From the IMG/VR virus record IMGVR_UViG_3300033146_001082, positions 1 through 45,660 of that record: 45,660 nt of DNA; one strand, given 5' to 3'. The translations under genes and the position numbers were made by a program. Under the pieces are notes generated by a model. That model was given only the letters and a program-made list of their open reading frames with translations. It did no database searches and was not told the DNA's origin. The stretch comes from a virus. How positions within the stretch are numbered: the first letter of the stretch is position 1; every line of letters starts with the position of its first letter. Shown here piece after piece: positions 9,932 through 17,925 of the stretch.

Positions 9932-12454
9932 TTAGCCTTCCATGGCACTTTTTAACATATCGTCCAAATTTATGTTGTTCCTGTCACCCATCCAATCAGA
10001 GCCTATCTTATTGCCATCTACCCATATACCATAATTCATTCTAGATGCCGATTTGCGTGCTGTGGATATACCTATTGAGTGTCGTTTTCCCTTACCATCT
10101 ATAAAACTCAACACATAGCTAGAAGTAGCTCTGTTGTCGTCGCCATCATCACCAGCAGCATCAACACTAGCTACACGTATTGGATAATCAATACCATTAA
10201 TCATAAATACTTCTCCAACTTCTGGGAAACCTTCAAAACGACTGCCGTTTGATGATTGTCTAGCAGTTATTTTGATATTGGACTTTACATTACCATTGAG
10301 CTTCATATCGTTAATTAGTCGTTGATACATTTTTGGGTTTGCCATAGCTAGTTTAGACAGAATAGTATCATATAGAACACCGTTACTTGAATTGTTCATT
10401 AGAGTAGATGATATGTTTTTAAGGGAATCCTTATCAATATATTTGAAGTCCATTTTATCTACCGCTTCATATAAATCGGTTCCACTAAGTGTTAGTAACT
10501 CCTCTGAATCAGCAACTACTTGTTTTTTAGCCGCTTCAACATCTGCTGCATAGTCTGCTTTATTTTTAGCTATTGCGTCTTCACGTCCCTGTGTAACTTC
10601 TTTTGGTGGGTTGTCTACTTTAGTGCGTTCCAATTTATACCATAGACCATCTTCACCTTTTTTATACACATCAGCACTACCAGGAGATACTTTTTCTATG
10701 GTGTTTTCGTCTGTCATAGTATAACTGGTTCTTTTATATCCAACAGTATCACCAACACCCAAATCATCTAACTTGACGTTTTGTCCTAGTGCTACTAAAT
10801 CAACACCTTCACCAATCGGTTTTCCATACTCATACCAAGTTACTCCACTTCTACCAAGTGCACGTCTATATTCTTTAGTGTCTACAGAGCCATCAGCACC
10901 ATATTTTTTAATAGTTACTCTAGTACCACCGTTACTGTATTGTGTTGTGGTATCTCCACTACTAAATGTTCCTTCACCACCATGCGTTTGTCCACCAGCA
11001 TTTGAGGTTCCAGTTGTTCCAGTAGTACCAGTTGTTCCAGTAGTTCCAGTTGTTCCAGTAGTACCAGTTGTTCCAGTAGTACCAGTTGTTCCAGTAGTTC
11101 CAGTTGTTCCAGTAGTTCCATATACGTCTTGAGTGATGGTTCCACCACCTGGTGTTTTTAAAACCAACTGACCATCTTGCATTTCTGGGGTAAAACCATA
11201 TATAATTAATGTTTTTGCTGAATTTGCCTGTGCTTGAATTTCTGGGTTATACCTAGCACCTGGGTTTGCCTCATAGAATGGCTCCATGGCCTTATCAAAC
11301 TTTAGTGCTTTCTCATCATCGTCACCCCATCGCTCAGATTTCATTATTGTGTTTGCCCATGCTCTATGTTCTGGATTTTTTGGGTCGAAATCAGATGTTC
11401 CTTCGTGTTGTGCTCCCCATAGGTCAGACAGTAGGTCTGTTGCACGTTGGTCATTTTGTAGTATGGCTTCAACATCATAATTATCACCATCCAAATAAGC
11501 ACCTCTACCAATTTCAGAAACCCAATTACCAAGAGCAACAGATGCTACATCGTTTCTGTTTTCCCAATATGTACGTTGCATATCACTAAAGTCCATAGAA
11601 CCAAGTCCAGCAGCATTTGCCATCTCATTAACTCTAGCACGGTCTTCTGGATTTGACCAATTGACATATTTAAGTGACTCGTTAAACAGTTGGATATTGC
11701 GTTGTATCTCAGTTTCTTCTATTTGTGATAATCTTGCTGCTGCACTATCTCTACGATTACCAAGGTCTACAGCCATATCAGTTAAACCTTTTTGTCTCTC
11801 AGCTTCTAAGGTTCTTTCTGTTGATTCTTGCATTAGTGCTGAGTTCTCTGGAGACAGTCCTTGAAGCATAGCATTCTGTTCTGCCATACCACGCATTGCT
11901 GCACGTTCTGCTGCTCTTTCCTCACGTTGTTGTTGCATCATTGTGAATAATGTTGGGTCTTCACCAGCAACAACCTGTGATAGATATGATTCTGATTGGT
12001 CCACATATTGACCAGCACGTTCTCCTGGAGTTGCTTGGTCTATTTGTACTTCATTGTGTGGTGTTAAATAATTTCCAGTTGAAGTTGTATCAGTTGTCGT
12101 TGTTGATGGTGTGCCAGTTGGACCACCTTGTGGAGTACCTACTGCTAAATTTGTATCACTTCCACGACCGACACCACTACTGCTTGTAGGTCCCATAGGA
12201 CCAGTAGGTGTGCCAACAGCAAGGTTACCAGCACCGCTTCCGCCTGTATATGACCCACTTGGGTGTCCACCATTTCTTGGTGTTGTCAATGACTCTGTTG
12301 GTGTAGTTGTTGGTTTCGGGTCTTTTTTACCGCAGTATTCTTCGGCGGCACTCCCAGTCAATTCAGAACATGGTCCTGGTGCTCCATATCCTGCACCATT
12401 TCCACCAGCCATCTGACTATTTTCATAATCTCCAGCATAAGGATTTCTACTCAT
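9932..12454 (-). CDS. Large virion protein with Gly-Thr-Thr repeat linker, 840 aa
   Basis: I choose ATG 12454 because AGGAGA lies about eight bases upstream; the frame extends further to a TTG inside a terminator, which is unlikely. Residues 1-150 are Gly/Pro/Thr/Ser-rich low complexity. About 165-460 is helical and Glu/Ala/Arg-rich. A tract of 11 Gly-Thr-Thr repeats then separates a C-terminal part (about 500-840) rich in Gly, Asp and beta-type sequence. No enzyme motif is seen. The gene is preceded by a rho-independent terminator, so it may begin its own transcription unit or rely on read-through. It precedes the three internal-protein candidates. A structural or internal virion role is likely; the exact function is unknown. 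Confidence 0.75.
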   Translation of the reverse strand: MSRNPYAGDYENSQMAGGNGAGYGAPGPCSELTGSAAEEYCGKKDPKPTTTPTESLTTPRNGGHPSGSYTGGSGAGNLAVGTPTGPMGPTSSSGVGRGSDTNLAVGTPQGGPTGTPSTTTTDTTSTGNYLTPHNEVQIDQATPGERAGQYVDQSESYLSQVVAGEDPTLFTMMQQQREERAAERAAMRGMAEQNAMLQGLSPENSALMQESTERTLEAERQKGLTDMAVDLGNRRDSAAARLSQIEETEIQRNIQLFNESLKYVNWSNPEDRARVNEMANAAGLGSMDFSDMQRTYWENRNDVASVALGNWVSEIGRGAYLDGDNYDVEAILQNDQRATDLLSDLWGAQHEGTSDFDPKNPEHRAWANTIMKSERWGDDDEKALKFDKAMEPFYEANPGARYNPEIQAQANSAKTLIIYGFTPEMQDGQLVLKTPGGGTITQDVYGTTGTTGTTGTTGTTGTTGTTGTTGTTGTTGTTGTTGTSNAGGQTHGGEGTFSSGDTTTQYSNGGTRVTIKKYGADGSVDTKEYRRALGRSGVTWYEYGKPIGEGVDLVALGQNVKLDDLGVGDTVGYKRTSYTMTDENTIEKVSPGSADVYKKGEDGLWYKLERTKVDNPPKEVTQGREDAIAKNKADYAADVEAAKKQVVADSEELLTLSGTDLYEAVDKMDFKYIDKDSLKNISSTLMNNSSNGVLYDTILSKLAMANPKMYQRLINDMKLNGNVKSNIKITARQSSNGSRFEGFPEVGEVFMINGIDYPIRVASVDAAGDDGDDNRATSSYVLSFIDGKGKRHSIGISTARKSASRMNYGIWVDGNKIGSDWMGDRNNINLDDMLKSAMEG
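11010..11119 (-). repeat. 9-bp tandem repeat encoding (Gly-Thr-Thr)n
   Basis: About twelve copies of a 9-base unit (ccagttgtt and variants, plus strand) lie in frame and encode Gly-Thr-Thr repeats in the 840-residue protein. The unit alternates in an 18-base super-period (ccagttgtt/ccagtagta or -tagtt). In-frame contraction or expansion would change linker length by three residues per unit. Confidence 0.92.
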
Positions 12455-12495
12455 ACCATTTTCTCCTAATTTTGTGTCTTTATCTATTAGTATAC

Positions 12496-12528
12496 CAAAA
12501 AAAAGCCCAAAAGTCAATGTTTTGGGCC
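12496..12528 (-). terminator. Rho-independent terminator, leftward
   Basis: On the minus strand GCCCAAAA (12527-12520) pairs perfectly with TTTTGGGC (12512-12505) around a short loop and is followed by eight T residues. It lies between the 54-residue coiled-coil gene and the 840-residue gene, so it would cut expression of the internal proteins relative to the upstream genes. Confidence 0.88.
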
Positions 12529-12539
12529 TTAGTCAAATA

Positions 12540-12704
12540 CTACCGTTTCATTTGTAGTCTGATTATTTGGTCATTCATATCGCTTAATTGTTTATTCAAC
12601 TCAGCAATTTTAGAATAAAGACTGTTTATCTCTTTTACTATGTTATTTATATTTGTATCTACATCTTCCGACTTACCAACCAAGAATATATATTGATTTT
12701 CCAT
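12540..12704 (-). CDS. Small coiled-coil protein, 54 aa
   Basis: A short gene begins at ATG 12704, with AGGGG seven bases upstream (inside the end of the preceding gene), and stops at TAG 12540. The protein is almost entirely a heptad-like helix with hydrophobic Ile/Leu spaced by Asn, Lys and Glu (for example VKEINSLYSKIAELNKQL), so a short trimeric or dimeric coiled coil is likely. It lies four bases after the PKD-like gene and just before a terminator, so it ends a transcription unit. It may be a chaperone or small structural subunit; no family is recognised. Confidence 0.72.
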   Translation of the reverse strand: MENQYIFLVGKSEDVDTNINNIVKEINSLYSKIAELNKQLSDMNDQIIRLQMKR

Positions 12705-12708
12705 ATTA

Positions 12709-13983
12709 TTACCCCTGTGGTAAAAAACGTTCTAAATTATTGTAGTACTCGTACAAATATTCCTCAAAACCATCTATAGTTGTTATATCATAGTCGTATT
12801 TTCGTATATCAAACATATGATAGCCTTTTATTAGTGGAAATTCATTACTGAAGTCGCCAACTATATAATATAGCGACCATATACCATCATAATAAACCCT
12901 AGTTGCATCATATCCATTATAAGACAGGATATCTGCTGTGCTCCAGAACATTATTGTACCGTAACCAGTGAATATATCAGTGGTAAAGGTCTTATTAATG
13001 TAAACAGCACTCTCAACAATACCATCAGGCCCATCAAAAGGTCTAAAGTACTCATCGGATGCATATATTGGGTCACCACCTATATTGGCTACAACATCAA
13101 TCATGGTTTTTCCAGTTATTCTATCTACAGCATAATTGCTTCTAGTCAACCAAGCAGATAGGTCTAAAGTATATTCCTCAAACTTATCTATTTCACCAAC
13201 AGTACCACGTTTGAATTTTCTACTCCTACGAAATATCGATTCTATGGTTTCTAATCTATAACCAGATGTTGTTGTATACACACCTATCTGATTGGAATCA
13301 TTATCATGTAGTTTGCTACTCTGATAATAAAACGTTATTTCCTTGGTTGGGTCTATATCAAGCCTAACCTCTTTAGGAACCATCTCATCACCAACAAATA
13401 AACCAACAGATACTTTGAAATCATCTTGAAAATCTGTTTCACCGAATTCTGGATTGAATTTGATTGATGTTTCTTCGTGTGTGACTTCTGATGATTTGAG
13501 ACTTGCTGTCATATCTAATGTTTTAACAAATGTTTCTATTGGATATTGGTCTTTGTCTAAATATCTAGCATCCAACTCAAAACTGTCACCAACATCCAGT
13601 ATGTACTTGTTTCCATCATATACATCATACGCAACAAGAATCTCATTACCATTTAAATCCATAGATATTATCTGTCTATTTGATGCTGGCCATATCCAAT
13701 GTTCTCCAGCATACTCTGACCACCCAAGTCCATAACTCTCATCTATTCCAAATGAAAAGCATTTATGGTTCTTAAGGTATTCAGGTGAAACAGAATCATC
13801 GTTGTATTCCATGATTGTTATATATCTATCTTTAGTCACAGATAGTGTATCACCATTCTCATCAGTAATTTCTAAAGTTACATTATATAATCCATCATCT
13901 AATAGTATATGTGGTGATATATCTGTAGATGTTACTATATCCCCACTAGCATTATCCTCTATAGTCCATAAAAATGTGTACAT
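12709..13983 (-). CDS. Virion-associated protein with N-terminal PKD/Ig-like domain, 424 aa
   Basis: Start ATG 13983 is chosen over a GTG two codons upstream because GGAG lies at proper spacing for the ATG. The first 60 residues look like a PKD or Ig-like beta-sandwich: the segment around YNVTLEITDENGD and VTKDRYITI has the typical strand spacing. The rest is beta-rich, acidic and Tyr-rich with no catalytic motif. PKD/Ig-like domains are common on phage surface proteins, where they bind sugars or decorate the virion. The gene lies between the lysis-like group and the coiled-coil gene. A surface or fibre-associated role is inferred. Confidence 0.68.
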   Translation of the reverse strand: MYTFLWTIEDNASGDIVTSTDISPHILLDDGLYNVTLEITDENGDTLSVTKDRYITIMEYNDDSVSPEYLKNHKCFSFGIDESYGLGWSEYAGEHWIWPASNRQIISMDLNGNEILVAYDVYDGNKYILDVGDSFELDARYLDKDQYPIETFVKTLDMTASLKSSEVTHEETSIKFNPEFGETDFQDDFKVSVGLFVGDEMVPKEVRLDIDPTKEITFYYQSSKLHDNDSNQIGVYTTTSGYRLETIESIFRRSRKFKRGTVGEIDKFEEYTLDLSAWLTRSNYAVDRITGKTMIDVVANIGGDPIYASDEYFRPFDGPDGIVESAVYINKTFTTDIFTGYGTIMFWSTADILSYNGYDATRVYYDGIWSLYYIVGDFSNEFPLIKGYHMFDIRKYDYDITTIDGFEEYLYEYYNNLERFLPQG

Positions 13984-14100
13984 TATCACTCCAATCTTCG
14001 TTTTAATGCGTCTAGGAGCCTCATAAAGCCCGTTTAATTAGTTTAGTGGAGTCTAGGCCCACTGAAAAATAAATGACCTTTATGGGGCCTCTAATAAAGC

Positions 14101-14130
14101 GAGGGGGACCACCACCAATGATACCCCCTC
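14101..14130 (-). terminator. GC-rich stem-loop in late intergenic region
   Basis: GAGGGGG (14101-14107) and CCCCCTC (14124-14130) form a 7-bp perfect stem. Read leftward it is followed by GCTTTATT, a weak U-rich tail; read rightward by TTT. It fits a weak terminator or processing site in the 235-base gap between the DUF1353-like gene and the PKD-like gene. Confidence 0.5.
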
Positions 14131-14133
14131 TTT

Positions 14134-14214
14134 ACAAACAAGTGTGTTACCTAAGATAGCGAATTTCTATGAGGTAACCTGCGCGTCGTGTAACTACTTT
14201 ACACACTCGTTTGT
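14134..14214 (-). other. Nested inverted repeats, possible three-way RNA junction
   Basis: In the minus-strand transcript, outer arms at 14203-14214 and 14134-14145 pair over 12 bases including one G-U. Inside them are hairpins GTTACCT/AGGTAAC (14146-14152 with 14172-14178) and GTGTAA/TTACAC (14188-14193 with 14199-14204, sharing two bases with the outer arm). The wobble pairs only in the leftward RNA, suggesting the RNA form matters. It begins just after the stop of the DUF1353-like gene. The remaining bases to 13984 hold more short GGGCCT/AGGCCC inverted repeats and no gene. Confidence 0.5.
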
Positions 14215-14218
14215 TGTA

Positions 14219-14755
14219 TTAATAGTGAACAACTTCAAATTTCACAAAGCCATTCAACCAGTGTTCTTCTGGATTGTTTTTTCTGTATAAACGTCGTCCT
14301 AAAAAACTTCTAACGCCCATCATCAATCTGCCTTTTACAATCCTTGGTATATGCTTCCACTCAAGCAACTCTCTAAAGATGTTGTTGGCATCTTCAAAGG
14401 GCATTAAGTGTAAAGCAAACAAGGCATCGTGAACTGCTGATGGTATAGAAACATATTGGTTGTGTGCTGTACCATTACAACATCTGAATATAATAGGTAT
14501 ACTGGCTTCATCAAAGATTCCACCAGCAAGATATGTTAGTTTGTATACAACATCTTCATATTGGTACTCTATCCACCAGTCTTCCAAGAATACCTTCAGG
14601 TCTCGTTTAAGCAGCATAGGACGCTTGATATCACAGTAGGGGTATAATACTATACCTCGGTCCTTAAACTGCTCATATTGCGTCTCTCTGACGCTCTCAT
14701 TAGTAGATATGAACTCAACTGGGAGCTCACCACTACATCCTATAACTTTAAACAT
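14219..14755 (-). CDS. DUF1353-like phage protein, 178 aa
   Basis: The central part carries the pattern of DUF1353 phage proteins: GGIFDEASIP at residues 78-87, HDALF at 109-113 and an aromatic/acidic helix FRELLEW at 127-133. Members occur in many tailed phages, often near lysis or tail genes; their activity is not established, though the conserved His-Asp and Asp suggest metal binding. The gene begins two bases after the stop of the one-TM protein and forms a cluster with it and the lipoprotein. Assignment rests on motif memory, so moderate confidence. Confidence 0.68.
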   Translation of the reverse strand: MFKVIGCSGELPVEFISTNESVRETQYEQFKDRGIVLYPYCDIKRPMLLKRDLKVFLEDWWIEYQYEDVVYKLTYLAGGIFDEASIPIIFRCCNGTAHNQYVSIPSAVHDALFALHLMPFEDANNIFRELLEWKHIPRIVKGRLMMGVRSFLGRRLYRKNNPEEHWLNGFVKFEVVHY

Positions 14756-14756
14756 G

Positions 14757-14954
14757 TTATTTGTCCCATTCTATCCAATCGATGTCATCCGCAGTATCTG
14801 GGGCTGATATAACTGGACGTTTAACACTATTGTCTACTGAGACCGTTGATGGTCCCAGTATAACTACACATCCCAGTAGTGTGAAGAAGATTAGCCAGAA
14901 TAACCATGTCAGGCTATCTACCACTATCGACTTCAACACATCCTCTTCCTTCAT
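14757..14954 (-). CDS. Small one-TM membrane protein, lysis-like
   Basis: This 65-residue protein has an acidic/Lys N-terminus, one strongly hydrophobic segment (about residues 12-35, rich in Trp, Leu and Phe) and an acidic Pro-containing tail. ATG 14954 has GGAG six bases upstream. Its first 41 bases overlap the lipoprotein gene in another frame. A single-TM protein paired with an overlapping lipoprotein suggests an inner-membrane spanin or a small holin. However, the periplasmic tail is too short for a typical inner spanin and the gene order is the reverse of Rz/Rz1. Function is inferred from topology and context. Confidence 0.66.
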   Translation of the reverse strand: MKEEDVLKSIVVDSLTWLFWLIFFTLLGCVVILGPSTVSVDNSVKRPVISAPDTADDIDWIEWDK

Positions 14955-15060
14955 TTTTTACTCCAACTTGGTTATTACAGTTATTAACTGTACGTTCTAA
15001 GAACATAACACAACCACTTAATAATACTATAATTAATATACAACCAATTATTATCTTCAT
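14914..15060 (-). CDS. Small outer-membrane lipoprotein (o-spanin-like)
   Basis: A 48-residue protein starts at ATG 15060, with the ribosome site TAGGA formed by the end of the upstream fibre gene; ATG 15063 is also possible. The N-terminus is Lys followed by a hydrophobic stretch ending in the lipobox LLSGC, so Cys17 should be lipidated after signal peptidase II cleavage. The mature peptide has only about 32 residues with two further Cys. The last 41 bases overlap the one-TM gene out of frame, an arrangement typical of spanin pairs. It is not Pro-rich as many Rz1 proteins are. The lipobox implies a diderm host. Confidence 0.68.
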   Translation of the reverse strand: MKIIIGCILIIVLLSGCVMFLERTVNNCNNQVGVKNEGRGCVEVDSGR

Positions 15061-15069
15061 CATTCATTC

Positions 15070-17895
15070 CTATATTGATGAGCCACTTACTCTAATAACT
15101 AAATCAACTGATAAATCTGTCACGTTAAAAAAATCTTTATCAAACTCCACCATAACCATTCTATCTGTTGGTAAGGTTACAGGAGATGCCGATAAATCAA
15201 CAAAAGATGACCCATAAAATTGTGTACCAACAGAAGCAGTTGTCTCAAATATAGAACCCTGATATAAGGTGTTCCCAGCACCATAAGAGTATTGAGTACT
15301 ACTCGGTGAAGAAAAATCGGATATTCGTATTGTTGCATCTGATGCTTGACTTGCAGAATATGAACCACATATTGAAACGATTCCTACCACTTCATATACA
15401 CCATTATCTGGTACGAAAAATCCCAAATCGTGTGTAGCACCAGTATTTCTAGACAGTATAGTGTTTGCTGGTAACGAACCATTGATATAATATTTCGTTG
15501 AGAGCATATGCGTCTTAAGCACTTGGTCGACATATTCCTTATTCGCTATATCACTATCTGCTACAGGTACTGGTAGCAATTTTGTACCATTGGTTGTTGG
15601 GTCTGTAGTATTACCCATAGAAACCCTCTTAGCAGTTATAGACAATTCTGTTTTGTTAGAATCGAGTATTAATTGTACTTGCCCAGGATTTGCTGTATCG
15701 TTGATAGATAGCGTAGACTCTTTAAATCCACCAGAACCATTAGATGTGTTGATATTATTGTTTGGACCAACAGCACCACCGCCACCTGTATAATTATCAT
15801 CAGCATATCCCTTAGTAATTAATGCTGTATCTCCAATAACATCAATTTCTGAATTGGTGATGTCGGAAGATGGGTTCTCTATAATTATTTTGGCTTTTGC
15901 AGAACCATATAGGTCACTTTTAATTGTGGTATTTGCACCAGCAGAACCAGTTATTTTGAAACGTATATTGTTTGGTGTAATATATGTTTCTGTTGCACCT
16001 GTATATGTTTTTATGTTAAGGTCACCTTGACCTATATCAGATATAGCTGAATGTGCCGCAGAATCTGTTACAATTACATTATTTGTTGTTTCATTCCCAT
16101 TATTTGTTACATATTGTAGTGTATCACCACTAGGATGATTATCCACATACTCTTTAGTAGCAATATCATCATTTTCAGTAATCTCAGATAGAGTACAAGC
16201 AGGCAGTTTAGCGGTTCCATCTATATTTAGTCTCATAATAGCATTAACGGCTCCACCACCAGCATCTTCTACAATATCGAGGGCGATACCATTACCAGCT
16301 GCATCATTCAATCCAATAACATTCTCACCACTTGTATCGACACCCATGACTATTTGGTCTTTTACATTGAAGTTTGTCAACGATTTTATTGTGTCTTCAG
16401 AGAATATTTTACCATTGGTTGTGATAGCCTCTAAAATATTTGTTGCAGTATCTGAAACAAGCGGTGTTGCACTAGTACCACCTAAAGCGGTATAAGTAGT
16501 AACTGAAGCGGGAGTTGCGTTTCCACCAGCACCTTGTGCTATACCAGTATTCCAAGCATCACTTGCATCCGAACACATAACCCAATACCAACCAGTATCA
16601 ACCAGGTTGTGGTCAACATCCATAGCATAGTGGTCTGCTGCCACCATAGTGTATATTCCATCATATCCAGGTTCAGCATTAGTGACTTCCATACTACCAG
16701 AAGGTGTGTTATCTACATGCACCTCTAATTTACCTACACCAGTTGTAGATGTTCCAATAGACACCTGTGTGTGGTCAGTAATAGGTTTTAGAGCATCATT
16801 ACCATCGACTTCCCATAGACTAGAACCACCAGAACTGGGTGCAACGTTAGTAGACCTAAAATCCTTAGCAGTGATATCTATCTCAAGTTTTATATCCGAA
16901 ACGGATGTGACTAGTGCACCAAGTAAAGTTATACCTGGGTCTGATAATTCAGATTTGGTATACGAAGCATCTAGAGCGATGTTTGCACTTGGGTTTGTGT
17001 GTACGTTAGAAATCCTAAGATACACATTAATAGGGGCACCATTACCTGTTTGTGTAAAGATGAGTTTGTCGAACTGTGAATCGGTTGCCTGAGTATAATG
17101 GGTTAAACCAAACTCATACTTAATATCATCATAAACGTGGAAGGTATTAAGGTTAAATGCTGGAGCATAAAACTCACTATCAACAACACCAGATATTGAT
17201 GCTGATGAAATACTAGACAGTGTGGCAACATGTAGATATTCACCAACTGCTAGTGTTACGCTTGGTACATATTTACTTTTACCTATACGACGTTCAGCAA
17301 ATTCAATTCCATCCTCAGTACTATTAACTACTGCTGCTTTTCCTGCTCGTGTTGCATAAGTTGCTGGTGTATCTAAAAGGTCTACAAACTCTTTAGCACC
17401 TTTAAATACAACCTCTGCTGTAATGTTCTCATTATTGTTGAGCGTTCCAGCTTCACTGATAAACTGAACAGGTATAGTTGCATATGTGGTGTTATTAACT
17501 GGATTACCAATAACCATATAGGTATAGTGGTCAGTTGTGTTTCTATCTTCTAATGCAATGTAATCTCTATCTTGTAAAGAGTTGATACCATAACTTCTAT
17601 CGTGTCCAGCCGAATCAGTATAACTAATATTGATATGGTCAGTAATAGATGGTGAAGCATTATTCAAACCAGCGTGACCACTTGTAGGGTCTCCTGATGT
17701 AGATGTCGTAAATTTGTAACGTGCTGATAGGACACCAATATCTGCAATGGTGCTATTTATATATGCCTTAATAGCCTTTTCTGTTGGTAGGGTGGTATCA
17801 CTATCTCCCGACAGTGTACCATCCGTAGATACCATGTTTATAGGCTGTGTGTCATTTACAATAACACCGTTTTTTATTTTGAATTCTCCTGCCAT
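15070..17895 (-). CDS. Modular tail fibre or appendage protein, 941 aa
   Basis: ATG 17895 follows AAGGAG at good spacing. The N-terminal 50 residues (PTEKAIKAYI) match the repeated motif found in phage fibre stalks. The sequence is beta-rich, with Asn, Gly, Thr and Ser high and many TKEYV/DNxP-type turns (for example near residues 560, 690 and 780) that mark repeats along a trimeric shaft. A GYDGIYT...WYWVMCSDASDAW...GAGGNATP module near residues 400-470 is shared with the neighbouring collagen-type fibre. The C-terminal ~150 residues form a distinct beta domain that may bind the receptor. It sits directly downstream of the other fibre in one operon. It has no visible lyase motif, so fibre is preferred over enzymatic spike. 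Confidence 0.8.
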   Translation of the reverse strand: MAGEFKIKNGVIVNDTQPINMVSTDGTLSGDSDTTLPTEKAIKAYINSTIADIGVLSARYKFTTSTSGDPTSGHAGLNNASPSITDHINISYTDSAGHDRSYGINSLQDRDYIALEDRNTTDHYTYMVIGNPVNNTTYATIPVQFISEAGTLNNNENITAEVVFKGAKEFVDLLDTPATYATRAGKAAVVNSTEDGIEFAERRIGKSKYVPSVTLAVGEYLHVATLSSISSASISGVVDSEFYAPAFNLNTFHVYDDIKYEFGLTHYTQATDSQFDKLIFTQTGNGAPINVYLRISNVHTNPSANIALDASYTKSELSDPGITLLGALVTSVSDIKLEIDITAKDFRSTNVAPSSGGSSLWEVDGNDALKPITDHTQVSIGTSTTGVGKLEVHVDNTPSGSMEVTNAEPGYDGIYTMVAADHYAMDVDHNLVDTGWYWVMCSDASDAWNTGIAQGAGGNATPASVTTYTALGGTSATPLVSDTATNILEAITTNGKIFSEDTIKSLTNFNVKDQIVMGVDTSGENVIGLNDAAGNGIALDIVEDAGGGAVNAIMRLNIDGTAKLPACTLSEITENDDIATKEYVDNHPSGDTLQYVTNNGNETTNNVIVTDSAAHSAISDIGQGDLNIKTYTGATETYITPNNIRFKITGSAGANTTIKSDLYGSAKAKIIIENPSSDITNSEIDVIGDTALITKGYADDNYTGGGGAVGPNNNINTSNGSGGFKESTLSINDTANPGQVQLILDSNKTELSITAKRVSMGNTTDPTTNGTKLLPVPVADSDIANKEYVDQVLKTHMLSTKYYINGSLPANTILSRNTGATHDLGFFVPDNGVYEVVGIVSICGSYSASQASDATIRISDFSSPSSTQYSYGAGNTLYQGSIFETTASVGTQFYGSSFVDLSASPVTLPTDRMVMVEFDKDFFNVTDLSVDLVIRVSGSSI

Positions 17896-17925
17896 GTTTT
17901 TTCTCCTTGGTTCATTATCCCCAAA

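Noticed and set aside
11010-11119. CRISPR array
   Set aside because: Repeats are contiguous 9-base units without spacers and stay in frame.
10773-12416. Long plus-strand frames opposite the 840-residue gene
   Set aside because: They are antisense shadows of a repetitive gene, with Val/Pro repeats derived from the Gly-Thr-Thr tract and no ribosome sites.
14134-14214. tRNA-like cloverleaf
   Set aside because: It has only two inner hairpins and a 12-bp outer stem. The anticodon and T-arm consensus are missing.
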